Shown: piece by piece, positions 1 through 8,577 of the stretch
How the letters are laid out: the number at the start of each line of letters is the position of its first letter
Position numbering within the stretch: the first letter of the stretch is position 1
NCBI RefSeq assembly: GCF_009223885.1
Contig: NZ_CP045144.1
Location: 3,584,001 to 3,648,000 of the forward strand
Direction: 5' to 3'
Length of the DNA stretch: 64,000 nt
From: Ancylobacter sp. TS-1
Lineage (GTDB): Bacteria; Pseudomonadota; Alphaproteobacteria; Rhizobiales; Xanthobacteraceae
Notes under the pieces: model-generated
Seen by the model: only the letters and a program-made list of their open reading frames with translations
Databases searched by the model: none
Told to the model about the DNA's origin: nothing
Program-made: the position numbers and the translations under genes

Positions 1-124
1 CCATCGCCTCGAGCCGGCGAGCCATCTGCATTGCATAGCAGTTGGTGCAGCCAGCGGTGACGATTGAGCAGCCCGCGACGGGATTCCAGGTGGCGTCTGT
101 CCACTCGATCTGTGTTTCAGCCAT
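1..124 (-). CDS. DUF5131 (phage Gp37/Gp68) family protein, partial
   Basis: The reverse strand from the ATG at 124 reads [19 protein letters not shown] and continues open to the window edge with a Cys-X2-Cys pair (TNCYA). This is the characteristic start of the phage Gp37/Gp68-like DUF5131 family, whose function is not established; proteins of this family recur on phages and ICEs. Only about 41 residues are visible and the C-terminus lies outside the window. The family call is firm from the start motif; no function is claimed. Confidence 0.8.
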   Translation of the reverse strand, partial: MAETQIEWTDATWNPVAGCSIVTAGCTNCYAMQMARRLEAM

Positions 125-388
125 GGCATTAACCTCTTCCATCGCGCCCGGAAAGGCGGTTCATCGAGGGGGATAGTCAACTCGCATAAGAAAATATCGC
201 GTTAACCATGACCGCTTCGATCGAGCTTCGTAGCGACGATATCAGGCAGGGGTGCGTCAGTTCCGTCGCACAGTTGTTCAACCTGAACTGGAAGCTGTCG
301 ACGACCGGGGCGGGCTTTGCAATGGTCGTGATTGGTCCGCCGATACCGACCCTGCCCGAAAGCAGGCCTTCTCACAGTCCGAGCAGGA
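125..388. other. gap between the DUF5131 and RHH genes
   Basis: No gene with a convincing start is seen here. A minus-strand frame from about 373 down to the TGA at 177-179 is open and protein-like in composition, but it has no start codon near its beginning. It could be the tail of a decayed gene. Trb conjugation genes, which often follow traG in related elements, are not present in this gap. Confidence 0.4.
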
Positions 389-835
389 TCAACTCCGGCT
401 GCTCCCGTCTTTCTCCGCTCCCCCAACATCCTCCCCGATCTCCTGCCGCAGCTGAGGCCCTTTCGCCAGGCGCCGACCGAGGGCGCGGGTGTAGGCTACG
501 TAGCGCTCCGAGACCTTGGCCCGTGTGGCCTGGGCGGCCGGCTCGGGCAGCGCTGGCGTTGTAGCGAGCCAGAAGCGGATGAAAGTGGCGAAGGCCTCGG
601 TAGAGATGCCGAGGTCGCGCTCCAGCCGCGCGAGGCGGCGATCGATCTGGCCGAGGCGCCGGGCAAGAGCGGCCTCCTGACGCTCGGCGCTGTCGGGGGA
701 CAGGAAGGAGGCGATCGCGGCCTGGGCGATCAGGGACATGGGCTGGTCGCGCTGGGCGGCATAGTGCGCCAGCATGTCCATGATGTCGGGCTCGAGATAG
801 ACGGATATCTGCGCTTTCTTCGGGCGACCTGCCAT
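389..835 (-). CDS. ribbon-helix-helix (CopG-type) protein next to traG
   Basis: 148 aa starting MAGRPKKAQISVYL, a short beta strand followed by two helices typical of ribbon-helix-helix DNA-binding proteins, then a charged helical region and a C-terminal tail. Genes of this kind lie directly downstream of traG in many alphaproteobacterial ICEs and are often labelled CopG family; a role in the relaxosome or in regulating transfer is inferred. A GTG at 844 would overlap the traG stop, but the ATG at 835 begins exactly at the conserved domain and has a GGAG 11 nt upstream, so it is preferred. Confidence 0.75.
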   Translation of the reverse strand: MAGRPKKAQISVYLEPDIMDMLAHYAAQRDQPMSLIAQAAIASFLSPDSAERQEAALARRLGQIDRRLARLERDLGISTEAFATFIRFWLATTPALPEPAAQATRAKVSERYVAYTRALGRRLAKGPQLRQEIGEDVGGAEKDGSSRS

Positions 836-840
836 GGCGA

Positions 841-2832
841 TCACAGCTCCATGCCGTCATTGGGATTGAGGCTGACCTGCCGCGCCACACCTTGCATCAG
901 TCCGGTCATGCGGCGGTTCCGGGTGGCGACGTCCTCCATCTCGTCGTCGCGATCCCTGTCGAACTCGAACTCGTTCTCGATGAGCTGCATTTTCTCGACT
1001 GCCTTCACGCGGCTGAGCTCGGGCTGGTGCCGGTGCGCGGAGCCGGTCGGGTCTTCGTCTCGACCTTCGTCCGCGGTGCTCCCGCCAGTACCCTCATGGG
1101 GCCTGGGCACCGGCAGCGCGGTCCAGTCATCGGGCTGCACGGCTGCACCACTAGTGGGCGTTGGCGGCGGCAAAAGCCGGTCCCGAAACCGCGCGTCTTC
1201 GTAATAGCGGGCCTTCTTCGCCCGGATTGGCGGTGTACCCGCGACCATGACGATCTCGTCCGTGGGCGGCAGTTGCATGACCTCGCCGGGGGTGAGCAGC
1301 GGGCGGGCAGTTTCCGAGCGCGAGACCATGAGATGGCCCAGCCACGGCGAGAGCCGGTGGCCGGCATAGTTTTTCATCGCCTTCATCTCGGTGGCGGTGC
1401 CTAGCGCATCGGAGACGCGCTTGGCGGTGCGCTCGTCATTGGTCGCGAAGCTCACGCGGACATGGCAGTTGTCGAGGATCGAGTTGTTCGGCCCATAGGC
1501 CTTCTCGATCTGGTTCAGCGACTGGGCGATGAGGAAGGCTTTCAGGCCATAGCCGGCCATGAAGGCGAGCGCCGATTCAAAGAAGTCGAGCCGGCCGAGT
1601 GCGGGGAACTCGTCCAGCATGAGCAGCAGACGATGGCGTCCGGCCTTGGCCTGCAGGTCCTCGGTGAGGCGCCGGCCGATCTGGTTGAGCAGGAGGCGGA
1701 TCAGCGGCTTGGTGCGATTGATGTCGGAGGGCGGCACCACGAGGTAGAGGGTCGACGGTCGCTTGCCGCCGACGATATCTGCGATGCGCCAGTCGCAACG
1801 CCGCGTCACCTCGGCGATCACCGGATCGCGGTAGAGGCCGAGAAAGGACATGGCGGTGGAGAGCACGCCCGAGCGCTCATTGTCGGATTTGTTCAGCAGT
1901 TCGCGGGCAGCGCTGGCAATGACGGGATGAGGACCCGTATCGCCGAGATGCGCGGTCTTCATCATGGCGTCGAGCGTGGTCTCGATCGGCCGCTTCGGAT
2001 CGGAGAGGAAGGCGGCGACGCCGGCGAGCGTCTTGTCCTTCTCGGCATAGAGGACGTGGAGGATGGCGCCGACCAGCAGCGCGTGGCTGGTCTTCTCCCA
2101 GTGGTTTCGCTTTTCCAGCGAGCCTTCCGGATCGACGAGAATGTCGGCGATGTTCTGAACGTCACGCACTTCCCACTCGCCGCGGCGCACTTCCAGCAGC
2201 GGATTATAGGCGGCGGACTTGGCGTTGGTGGGGTCGAACAGCAGCACGCGGCCATGCCGGGCGCGGAAGCCGGCGGTGAGCTGCCAGTTCTCGCCCTTGA
2301 TATCGTGGACGATGGCCGATCCCGGCCAGGTCAGCAGCGACGGTACGACCAGGCCCACGCCCTTGCCGGACCGCGTCGGCGCGAAGCACAGCACATGCTC
2401 GGGCCCGTCATGGCGCAGATAGTCCCGTTCATACCGGCCGAGGATGACGCCATCGGAACCGAGGAGGCCGGCGGCGTGGACTTCCTCCCTCTCGGCCCAA
2501 CGCGCTGAACCATAGGTCTCGACCCTGGATGCCTCCCGCGCCCGCCAGACCGACAGGGCAATGGCGACGGCGATGGAAAGGAAGCCACCGGAGGCGGCGA
2601 TCAGCGCGCCCTGGAAGAACACCTCCGGCGCATAGGCATCGAAAAAGTACCACCACCAGAAGAAGGCCGGCGGATAGTAGATCGGCAGCCCGAGAAGCGC
2701 GAACCACGGGGCGCCCAGCTGAGCCTGAAAGCCGAGGCTCCAGGCCACATATTGTGTGGCGCACCAGATCGCCGCCAGCACGATGAGCAGCACGGTGAGG
2801 ATCTGCCCCCAGAGGATTTTCGTCGCCGACAT
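841..2832 (-). CDS. traG: conjugal transfer coupling protein TraG (VirD4 family)
   Basis: 663 aa, normal for the family. This is the inner-membrane ATPase that links the relaxosome to the type IV secretion channel. Two hydrophobic segments lie near the N-terminus (about residues 8-30 and 43-90), followed by the Walker A motif PTRSGKG at about 152-158 and a Walker B-like LLLMLDEFPALG at about 405-416. The gene follows the relaxase gene by about 20 bp in the same direction, as expected for a transfer operon. The C-terminal tail is rich in Pro and Arg. Nothing looks truncated, so the gene should be functional if a secretion channel is supplied. Confidence 0.95.
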   Translation of the reverse strand: MSATKILWGQILTVLLIVLAAIWCATQYVAWSLGFQAQLGAPWFALLGLPIYYPPAFFWWWYFFDAYAPEVFFQGALIAASGGFLSIAVAIALSVWRAREASRVETYGSARWAEREEVHAAGLLGSDGVILGRYERDYLRHDGPEHVLCFAPTRSGKGVGLVVPSLLTWPGSAIVHDIKGENWQLTAGFRARHGRVLLFDPTNAKSAAYNPLLEVRRGEWEVRDVQNIADILVDPEGSLEKRNHWEKTSHALLVGAILHVLYAEKDKTLAGVAAFLSDPKRPIETTLDAMMKTAHLGDTGPHPVIASAARELLNKSDNERSGVLSTAMSFLGLYRDPVIAEVTRRCDWRIADIVGGKRPSTLYLVVPPSDINRTKPLIRLLLNQIGRRLTEDLQAKAGRHRLLLMLDEFPALGRLDFFESALAFMAGYGLKAFLIAQSLNQIEKAYGPNNSILDNCHVRVSFATNDERTAKRVSDALGTATEMKAMKNYAGHRLSPWLGHLMVSRSETARPLLTPGEVMQLPPTDEIVMVAGTPPIRAKKARYYEDARFRDRLLPPPTPTSGAAVQPDDWTALPVPRPHEGTGGSTADEGRDEDPTGSAHRHQPELSRVKAVEKMQLIENEFEFDRDRDDEMEDVATRNRRMTGLMQGVARQVSLNPNDGMEL

Positions 2833-2853
2833 GGTGATGATCCTTCTCTCGGG

Positions 2854-4593
2854 TCAGCGGCCAAGGCCGCGCTTGCGACCGAAGCTCCAGTCGACGCCCC
2901 CATCGTCACGGGCGACGCCGGAGACATGCTTGCCGAGCTGGCGCTCAAGAGATGGCGACCAGGGCACGAGCTGGAAGCCGAGGCCGTCATCGAGCATGGC
3001 GAAGCGGCCGGATGCGAGCACAAGGCGCTGGCGATAGGTCCCGGCGACATACTCCCCGCTGCCGGCATTGTTGAACGGCAGGCCGGTCTCGGCGGCGAGC
3101 TTCTCTCCCACGACCTCCAGTTCCCGGCGGCGGAGCGTGTCGATGAGATTGCGGGCGAAGACGATCCGCCGTCCCTGCCGTTCGGCCAGACCCTCGCGGA
3201 TGAGATGCTCGGCGCGTCGGTCAAGTGCCTGATTCACGTCAGCGCCAAAGCCGCCGTCCGACAAAGCAACGGGGTCCCGCGCAATGGCCTGCCGGTCGAG
3301 CCAGGTGGCGCCGGTGGCCGTGACCTGATGAGCGAGGTCGAGATCAGAGCGCACGGCGAGCGCGACACGTCGCTTGCCATGCGCATCATCGAAGGTGCGC
3401 AGCTCGACGATAGAGCCCGGCGCACCATCGCCGGCGGCATCGAGATCGGGCAGCCGAATATGATGGGACCGCCCGTCCACGCCATCGACGATGGCATAGG
3501 CGGAGCCGTGGAGTTCATCATCAAGACCGCGGGCGACCAGCCGGCCGATCACCGGCACGTCGAGGCTTTCGGCGGCAAGGACGTAGCTTGCCGTGCCGCG
3601 CTCAATACCGCGTTCGGTCAGGCCGCGGTGCATCCGCTTGATGATGTCGCCACGCTCACCGAGCCCGCGCAGGGTAGATTCCGCCTCCGGCTCCACCACC
3701 CATTGGGCATTGCCGATCTCACTGGCGAGGCCGAGCGCCTCGAGTTTGCGGAGGCGTCCTACCTTCAGCGCATGGTGTTCGTCCGGCTGCCGGCCGGGAG
3801 CAGGCGCCATGTCGATGATGCCGCTCTCGCGGGTCTCGCGCACGAGCTGGCGGTCGAGCTCGGTCCAGCGCTCGGCCTCGATCTGGCGTTCCAAACTCCG
3901 GCGGATATCGAGTTCGGTGCGCGGGCCGAGTTCCTGGGTGATCAGGTCACGAGCGCGATCGCGCATGCCCTCCTTGATATAGTCGCGGGAGATCACGAGG
4001 TCCTGGCCATCGTCGCGGCGGCCGCGCACGATCAGATGCACATGGGGATGCTCGGTGTTCCAGTGATCGACGGCGACCCAGTCGAGACCGGTGCCGAGGT
4101 CCTTTTCCATCTGGCGAGCGAGGTCTCGGGTGAAGGCCCGCAGGTCCTCCATCTCCAGGGCATCGTCAGGCGAGATGATGAAGCGGAAATGGTGACGGTC
4201 CTCGCGGCAACGCTCGGTGAAGGCATCGACATTCACGCTGTCGCTCTCGGGACCAAACATCCGCGCCTTCTCCCCGTCTCGCGTCACGCCCTCGCGGCGA
4301 AGATAGGTAAGGTGCTGTCCGAGCGAACCCGCGCGGGTCGTGTGTCGGACGACGCGCGCCTTCACCACGGCGCCACGTGAGCGTGGCGTGATCCGGCGAC
4401 TGGCCTGAAGGCTGGCGACCTGCCCGCTGCCGAAACGCGAGCGGTGGCCGGTGGCGATCTTGGCCGAACGGGAAACCCCGCCGCCGGCCTTCCGGGCCGC
4501 GGCGAGCGCCTGGGCGACGAAGGGGCGGGCCTGCTGGGCGCGGGTCGAGCGGATGCGGCCGGGACGGACGCGGAACTCGCGGTCATCGCTCAT
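2854..4593 (-). CDS. relaxase (VirD2/RlxS-like, with DUF3363)
   Basis: 579 aa from the ATG at 4593; a TTG at 4608 is a weaker alternative. The N-terminal half is a relaxase domain with a candidate catalytic tyrosine (Tyr97 in QHLTYLRREG) and the metal-binding histidine motif EHPHVHLIVRG (His182, His184, His186). The C-terminal half matches the DUF3363 region found in ICE relaxases such as RlxS. The enzyme nicks one strand at oriT and pilots it into the recipient. The probable oriT lies just upstream at 4724-4749, and traG follows downstream. Confidence 0.92.
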   Translation of the reverse strand: MSDDREFRVRPGRIRSTRAQQARPFVAQALAAARKAGGGVSRSAKIATGHRSRFGSGQVASLQASRRITPRSRGAVVKARVVRHTTRAGSLGQHLTYLRREGVTRDGEKARMFGPESDSVNVDAFTERCREDRHHFRFIISPDDALEMEDLRAFTRDLARQMEKDLGTGLDWVAVDHWNTEHPHVHLIVRGRRDDGQDLVISRDYIKEGMRDRARDLITQELGPRTELDIRRSLERQIEAERWTELDRQLVRETRESGIIDMAPAPGRQPDEHHALKVGRLRKLEALGLASEIGNAQWVVEPEAESTLRGLGERGDIIKRMHRGLTERGIERGTASYVLAAESLDVPVIGRLVARGLDDELHGSAYAIVDGVDGRSHHIRLPDLDAAGDGAPGSIVELRTFDDAHGKRRVALAVRSDLDLAHQVTATGATWLDRQAIARDPVALSDGGFGADVNQALDRRAEHLIREGLAERQGRRIVFARNLIDTLRRRELEVVGEKLAAETGLPFNNAGSGEYVAGTYRQRLVLASGRFAMLDDGLGFQLVPWSPSLERQLGKHVSGVARDDGGVDWSFGRKRGLGR

Positions 4594-4723
4594 GGCGAAA
4601 CCTCGCAATGTGTAGAAAATTGTTGATTTTCAGCCATTTGCAGGGCGCGTGAAACGTGTGGCTTGGCTCCGAAAGGTGCCGAAGCCCCGTGCAAACGCAG
4701 GCAGAACCAACATCCCGACCGTC

Positions 4724-4749
4724 GCGCAATGTGCGCCCTTTTATCCTGC
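4724..4749 (+). other. oriT: probable origin of transfer (oriT) with nic site
   Basis: The gap between the relaxase gene and the transglycosylase gene contains a perfect GCGCA-ATG-TGCGC hairpin at 4724-4736. Five bases later is TATCCTGC (4742-4749), which matches the YATCCTG/C nic core shared by RP4, Ti-plasmid and related MOB-P relaxase sites. A hairpin just 5' of the nic core is the usual oriT layout, and the position directly upstream of the relaxase gene fits. The assignment rests on motif and context only. Confidence 0.6.
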
Positions 4750-4837
4750 CCTCCTGCGGTCGTGGTTCCTGTGCTGGGCCTCCTTCCTCGCCACAGAACG
4801 CCAGAGCCCGACAGGATGCGAAAGCGGATCCTCGTGC

Positions 4838-5500
4838 TCATGGCGTTCTCCGCGATGGCAAAGGTGCAACGAAAAGCGCGCCCGATCGCGGCGCTAGGTG
4901 GGCCGCATCGGCTGGATTGCTGCGCGCGGGCGGCGCGGCGAATAGCGGCGCCTCGCGCCAGCTTTGCGCCATTGGCCGCACTAATTCGGTGGCGCCGGCT
5001 GCAGACTCTTTGTAGAGGATGGGCGCTAGAGCCACGACGTAAGTGCGCGTCTCCGGCGGCAACGGCGTGCCGGAAAGCGACGCCGCATAGCGCGCCGGCC
5101 CGGCATTGTGGGCCGCGAGCATGGCGCGGATGCTGCCATAGCGGTCATGGAGCTGGCGCAGATAGGCCGCGCCGGCGAGGATGTTATCACGCGGGTCGAA
5201 GGGATCGGCGCCGAGACTGTGATGGACGCGAAGCTCGTCCCAGGTCGCGGGCGTGATCTGCATCAGCCCCATGGCACCGGCAGGCGAGATGGCGCGCGGA
5301 TCGCCGCCGCTCTCGGCTTGCATGACCGCACGGATCCAGCTGGCCGGAAGCTCGAAGCGCTGCGCAGCTTCGTCGATAAAGGCAGCGTAGGATGTGACGG
5401 AATACGCCACGGTCGGCGACATGGTCTGCGCGGCGGCAGAGCCAATCGACGCGCCGCCGATCAGCAGTCCGGATGCGAGAAAGAGCGCAGCGCGATGCAT
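4838..5500 (-). CDS. conjugation-associated lytic transglycosylase
   Basis: 220 aa from the ATG at 5500 (MHRAALFLASG). It starts with a signal peptide ending near residue 25 (SAAAQ) and continues with a goose-type/SLT lysozyme-like domain: catalytic Glu63 in QAESGGDP, then GLMQITPATW and AAHNAGPARY. Such enzymes cut peptidoglycan in the periplasm so that the transfer channel can cross the wall (VirB1/TrbN-like role). The start lies 2 bp downstream of the traF stop, so the two are co-transcribed. Confidence 0.9.
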   Translation of the reverse strand: MHRAALFLASGLLIGGASIGSAAAQTMSPTVAYSVTSYAAFIDEAAQRFELPASWIRAVMQAESGGDPRAISPAGAMGLMQITPATWDELRVHHSLGADPFDPRDNILAGAAYLRQLHDRYGSIRAMLAAHNAGPARYAASLSGTPLPPETRTYVVALAPILYKESAAGATELVRPMAQSWREAPLFAAPPARSNPADAAHLAPRSGALFVAPLPSRRTP

Positions 5501-5501
5501 G

Positions 5502-6047
5502 TCAGCGCACCGCAGCGCGCCAGATGAAATCGCCGTCGCCGGCTTCATCTGTGAGCAGTGGCATCGCCCGGCCGATGACGGCCGTAGCGGGGGTGGGGCC
5601 GAAGTAGCGCCCGTCGAGGCTGTCACCGACGTCCGGGTTCATCAGGAACAGTTCGCCAGCCGCGATACGCCGGCAGCCCCGCCAGACCGGCAGATCGCGC
5701 CCCATGCGGTCGCGCGGCAGCGCTTCGCCCAGCGGTACGCCATCAACGGTGACGGCGTCATCGAAGCGGCAAACCTCTTGTGCAGGCAGCCCCATCACGC
5801 GCTTCAACAGCGGCGTGCCTTCGCCGATATAGCCACGTGCGATGAGGAACGCGGCGAGCGGCGGCGGTGGCATCACCGCGACCAGATCGGTGATCTCGAG
5901 ATGATCCGCCGGCTCGACCGAGTAGAGCCCGACAGGAATGCTCGCCGAGACATTCCAGATCAGCTTGAGTGGCGTCGGCAGCGTGGCGGCGTAGGCCACG
6001 CCGACGGTGGCGACCGTCGTCAGCAGCACATAGGCGGCACGGTTCAT
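5502..6047 (-). CDS. traF: TraF-type conjugation signal peptidase (S26)
   Basis: 181 aa from the ATG at 6047, which overlaps the DUF2840 stop (ATGA). One N-terminal membrane segment (about residues 5-25) is followed by the S26 nucleophile region NVSASIPVG (Ser36) and the lysine region LLKRVMGLP. TraF proteases mature and cyclise the conjugative pilin (TrbC) in the periplasm. It sits in a tightly overlapping leftward operon between DUF2840 and the transglycosylase. Confidence 0.92.
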   Translation of the reverse strand: MNRAAYVLLTTVATVGVAYAATLPTPLKLIWNVSASIPVGLYSVEPADHLEITDLVAVMPPPPLAAFLIARGYIGEGTPLLKRVMGLPAQEVCRFDDAVTVDGVPLGEALPRDRMGRDLPVWRGCRRIAAGELFLMNPDVGDSLDGRYFGPTPATAVIGRAMPLLTDEAGDGDFIWRAAVR

Positions 6048-6565
6048 TGCCCGCACTCCCACCGCTTCAGCCACGCCTGATGGCGCTCTATCGTGTAGGC
6101 GCGCGGCTCGAAGCCGACGCTCATGCGGTGGGCGACGTGACCCCAGTGATCAGGGGCGGCGGTCGCCGGATCGATGCCGATCGCCTCGATCGCGTCGATG
6201 TGCTGAAGGATTTTCTCGACCTTCGGCCAGCCATCCACCCGCAGCAGGATCTCGCCGCCGGGACGCACGAAGGGCAGTGTCTGGTAGCTCTCGCCCGGCG
6301 CCACGCAGCGCACGATATCGAGGCGGGAGGCCACGGTGCCGAAGTCGTTCGACGCCCACCGGACAAAGGCGAAGATGCAGCCGGGAGGGAAGGACAGGAT
6401 GCGCCGTCGGCGATCCAGAAGCTGCTTATGCGCGGGGTGGCCGAAGCGGATCCAGTTCTCGATGCGCTTCTCGATATGGGTCAGCTCGACATGGGTCAGG
6501 GCATCGGACGGGGGACTGGACGCGGAAGCCGTGCTTGCGGCACGGGGCGGAAACGCCACTCTCAT
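6044..6565 (-). CDS. DUF2840 family ICE protein
   Basis: 173 aa. The central and C-terminal part (TPIEKRIENWIRFG-like helix, SFPPGCIFAFVRW, GWPKVEKILQHIDAIEAIGIDP) matches the DUF2840 family found beside traF in alphaproteobacterial ICEs. Its function is unknown. It overlaps both neighbours by 4 bp (ATGA on both sides), so it is translationally coupled between the small RHH gene and traF. No membrane segment or signal peptide is seen, so it is probably cytoplasmic. Confidence 0.85.
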   Translation of the reverse strand: MRVAFPPRAASTASASSPPSDALTHVELTHIEKRIENWIRFGHPAHKQLLDRRRRILSFPPGCIFAFVRWASNDFGTVASRLDIVRCVAPGESYQTLPFVRPGGEILLRVDGWPKVEKILQHIDAIEAIGIDPATAAPDHWGHVAHRMSVGFEPRAYTIERHQAWLKRWECGQ

Positions 6566-6813
6566 GGCTGATCTCCTGATGTGGGAGGGAATTCACGCGC
6601 GAGGAGGTCGCGCAGCATCTCGGCGACGGTGACGCCGCGCCGGAAGGCGGCGACCTTGATCCGCCCGCGCAGGTCAGGCGTGACATCGATGGTGAGGCGC
6701 GCGGTGAACGCGGCGCCCGGGCGGCGTTCGGCGGAGACATCTGCCGCCTTGATCCAGTGCTCGGGATCAGCAGGCCGGGAGGCAAAATCGCGGCGGGTCG
6801 GGCGTTCACTCAT
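6562..6813 (-). CDS. small RHH-like partition partner downstream of parA
   Basis: 83 aa. The C-terminal half (FTARLTIDVTPDLRGRIKVAAFRRGVTVAEMLRDLL) has the strand-helix-helix pattern of ribbon-helix-helix proteins. A small RHH gene directly after a parA gene is the arrangement of ParA/ParG-type partition systems, so it may bind a centromere-like site and its own promoter. It overlaps parA and DUF2840 by 4 bp each. The RHH fold is judged from pattern only. Confidence 0.75.
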   Translation of the reverse strand: MSERPTRRDFASRPADPEHWIKAADVSAERRPGAAFTARLTIDVTPDLRGRIKVAAFRRGVTVAEMLRDLLAREFPPTSGDQP

Positions 6814-7463
6814 CGCGACGACCTCCCGAGGTCGAGACCATTGATCTCGGCGCTCAGGGCGGAGATCTCACGCGTAGCCGGCCCAGCATCGTCGCGCTCG
6901 AAGACGAGACGCCCGGACTGCGCCGCCGCCGCAAAGGCGATGCGTTGGCCGATGGTGCTGGCGAGCACCGGAGGATCGTGATCGGCCAGCGTCCGCGCAG
7001 TCTCGCGGGCGAGAACGGTGCGCGCGCCGCAGCGGTTCAGGATGAAGCGGACCAACATCTCCGGGCGGTAGATCCGCGCCTCGCGGATCAGCGCCAGCAT
7101 CTCGGCCGACGCCCAGCCGTCAAAGGGCGAGGGCTGCACAGGGATCAGCACCAGATCGGCGGCGAGCAGCGCCGAGCGCATCAGCCCGGCGACTCGGGGT
7201 GGTCCATCAATGACGATGTGATCCGCGTCACGCGCGAGCTCTGGCGCCTCTCGGTGCAGCGTGTCGCGGGCGAGCCCGACGACACCGAACAGTCGTGACA
7301 ATCCCTCGCGGCTGCGTTGCTGCGACCAGTCGAGGCTGGAGCCCTGCGGATCAGCGTCGATCAGCGTGATCCGCTGTCCCTGCCGGGCCCATTGCCCAGC
7401 GAGATGCAGCGCCAGGGTGGTCTTGCCGACCCCGCCTTTCTGATTGAGGAGCGCGACAATCAT
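6810..7463 (-). CDS. parA: ParA family partition ATPase
   Basis: 217 aa with the deviant Walker A box KGGVGKTT at residues 9-16, IDADPQGSSLDW (Walker A') and a Walker B-type stretch DHIVIDGPP. The short length and lack of an N-terminal HTH place it with the small ParA/ParF class, which works with an RHH partner such as the next gene. It would segregate the excised or replicating form of the element. The start overlaps the repA stop (ATGA). Confidence 0.93.
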   Translation of the reverse strand: MIVALLNQKGGVGKTTLALHLAGQWARQGQRITLIDADPQGSSLDWSQQRSREGLSRLFGVVGLARDTLHREAPELARDADHIVIDGPPRVAGLMRSALLAADLVLIPVQPSPFDGWASAEMLALIREARIYRPEMLVRFILNRCGARTVLARETARTLADHDPPVLASTIGQRIAFAAAAQSGRLVFERDDAGPATREISALSAEINGLDLGRSSR

Positions 7464-8569
7464 CGATGCCCCCTCGATAGAGGGGGCGTCTGCGAGGACC
7501 TATCAGGCGGCGCTTTTCCAGGCCACGTTTCCCCCTGCCGGTGCTGATCTGCCGCGCTCGCAAAAGCGCTCGCGCGCCTCTTAAAGTTAGATTCTGGGTT
7601 AGACTCTAAGTTAAGGGTGCGATTTCCTGATTTAGGACAGGGGGTTAAGACCTGTTTGGGTTCCTGATAGCACGAGGCGCCGGTTCCCGATGGCACGATA
7701 GTTCGGGTTCCCGATAGCACGAGGCTATCCACAGGTTGTCCACAGGGCGCGGCGGGCTCGAAGGCCAGCAGCAGCCGGCCACTGACCTCGACCTCAACGA
7801 ACAGCATGTAGCCGGGAAGAGGCTGGCGCCGGATCAGATCCCTGAGCTCGAAGGCGAAGCGCTTGAACGGCGACAGGCTGCCCGACTTCTGGTGCAGGTG
7901 CCGGAAATCGAACCGCCACCCATCCTGTTGCCGCCCGCCATGCTTGCGCACCAGCCGGTAGAGCCAGCGCTCCAGTCCGCCCGTCAGCCCGAAATAGGTG
8001 CGGTCGATGGTGAGCACGAGCGCGTCATCGAGCACGGCGCGGTAGAACCAGTCCGGCAGGATGAGGTCGACGCCATCGGGGCGGCCATTGCGGTCAGTGC
8101 GCTCCTGCCATTCATTGATCCAGGAGAAGCGGTGCCGGCGCCCCACCGCTGGCTGGCGGATGGTGGTCGAGACCGTCGTGGACTGGAGGCGGTCGAGCGC
8201 GGCCTTGAGACGCTGATAATCGCGCAGCGAGGTGCCGCGCCCCACAAAGGTGAGGATCTCATAGGGTGTCGCCGCCATCAGGCGCGAGGTGCGCAGCCCC
8301 GCGTCGCGCGCCTCGACGATTTGGCTCGCCGCCCAGATGAGAATGTCGGCGTCCCAGATGGTCGCCATTCCGTGGTCGGGCACGGCCTCGACCCGGATGA
8401 CGATACTGCCGGTTCGGAAATCGATCGGCGCGACGCGCGGCGTCTTGGAGAGGGAGAAGAAAGGATAGGCCATGAGATCCTGCGCATCGCGTAGTGCGAA
8501 GTCCCCCGGCAGGGCGCGGAACAGATCGAGCTGCCCGCGCTCCGAGAGGCTGTGATGCCGCGCCGCCAT
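7460..8569 (-). CDS. repA: replication initiator protein A (RepA family)
   Basis: 369 aa. The first 280 residues match the alphaproteobacterial plasmid/ICE replication initiator family: an N-terminal region (YPFFSLSKTPR, IDFRTGSIVI) followed by a winged-helix-like part (ERWLYRLVRKHGG, HQKSGSLSPFKRFAFELRDL). The last 80 residues are low in structure; their DNA holds direct repeats and DnaA-box-like sites (7659-7746), so this tail may exist mainly because the origin overlaps it. It is in one operon with parA. It could let an excised ICE replicate. Confidence 0.88.
   Translation of the reverse strand: MAARHHSLSERGQLDLFRALPGDFALRDAQDLMAYPFFSLSKTPRVAPIDFRTGSIVIRVEAVPDHGMATIWDADILIWAASQIVEARDAGLRTSRLMAATPYEILTFVGRGTSLRDYQRLKAALDRLQSTTVSTTIRQPAVGRRHRFSWINEWQERTDRNGRPDGVDLILPDWFYRAVLDDALVLTIDRTYFGLTGGLERWLYRLVRKHGGRQQDGWRFDFRHLHQKSGSLSPFKRFAFELRDLIRRQPLPGYMLFVEVEVSGRLLLAFEPAAPCGQPVDSLVLSGTRTIVPSGTGASCYQEPKQVLTPCPKSGNRTLNLESNPESNFKRRASAFASAADQHRQGETWPGKAPPDRSSQTPPLSRGHR
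7659..7746. repeat. oriV: iteron-like repeats and DnaA-box-like sites inside repA (candidate oriV)
   Basis: Three 17-bp direct repeats, consensus GGTTCCYGATRGCACGA, lie at 7659-7675, 7682-7698 and 7706-7722, spaced 23 and 24 bp. They are followed by CTATCCACA (7725-7733) and TTGTCCACA (7736-7744), each one mismatch from the DnaA box TTATCCACA. A stretch rich in TTAA/TTAGA lies on the other side (7580-7650). Iterons, DnaA boxes and a relatively AT-rich segment together are the parts list of an initiator-dependent origin. Confidence 0.6.
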
Positions 8570-8577
8570 GGGGGCAT

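Noticed and set aside
2752..4380. 542-codon plus-strand frame opposite the relaxase
   Set aside because: Antisense shadow of the relaxase gene; no domain features or ribosome site.
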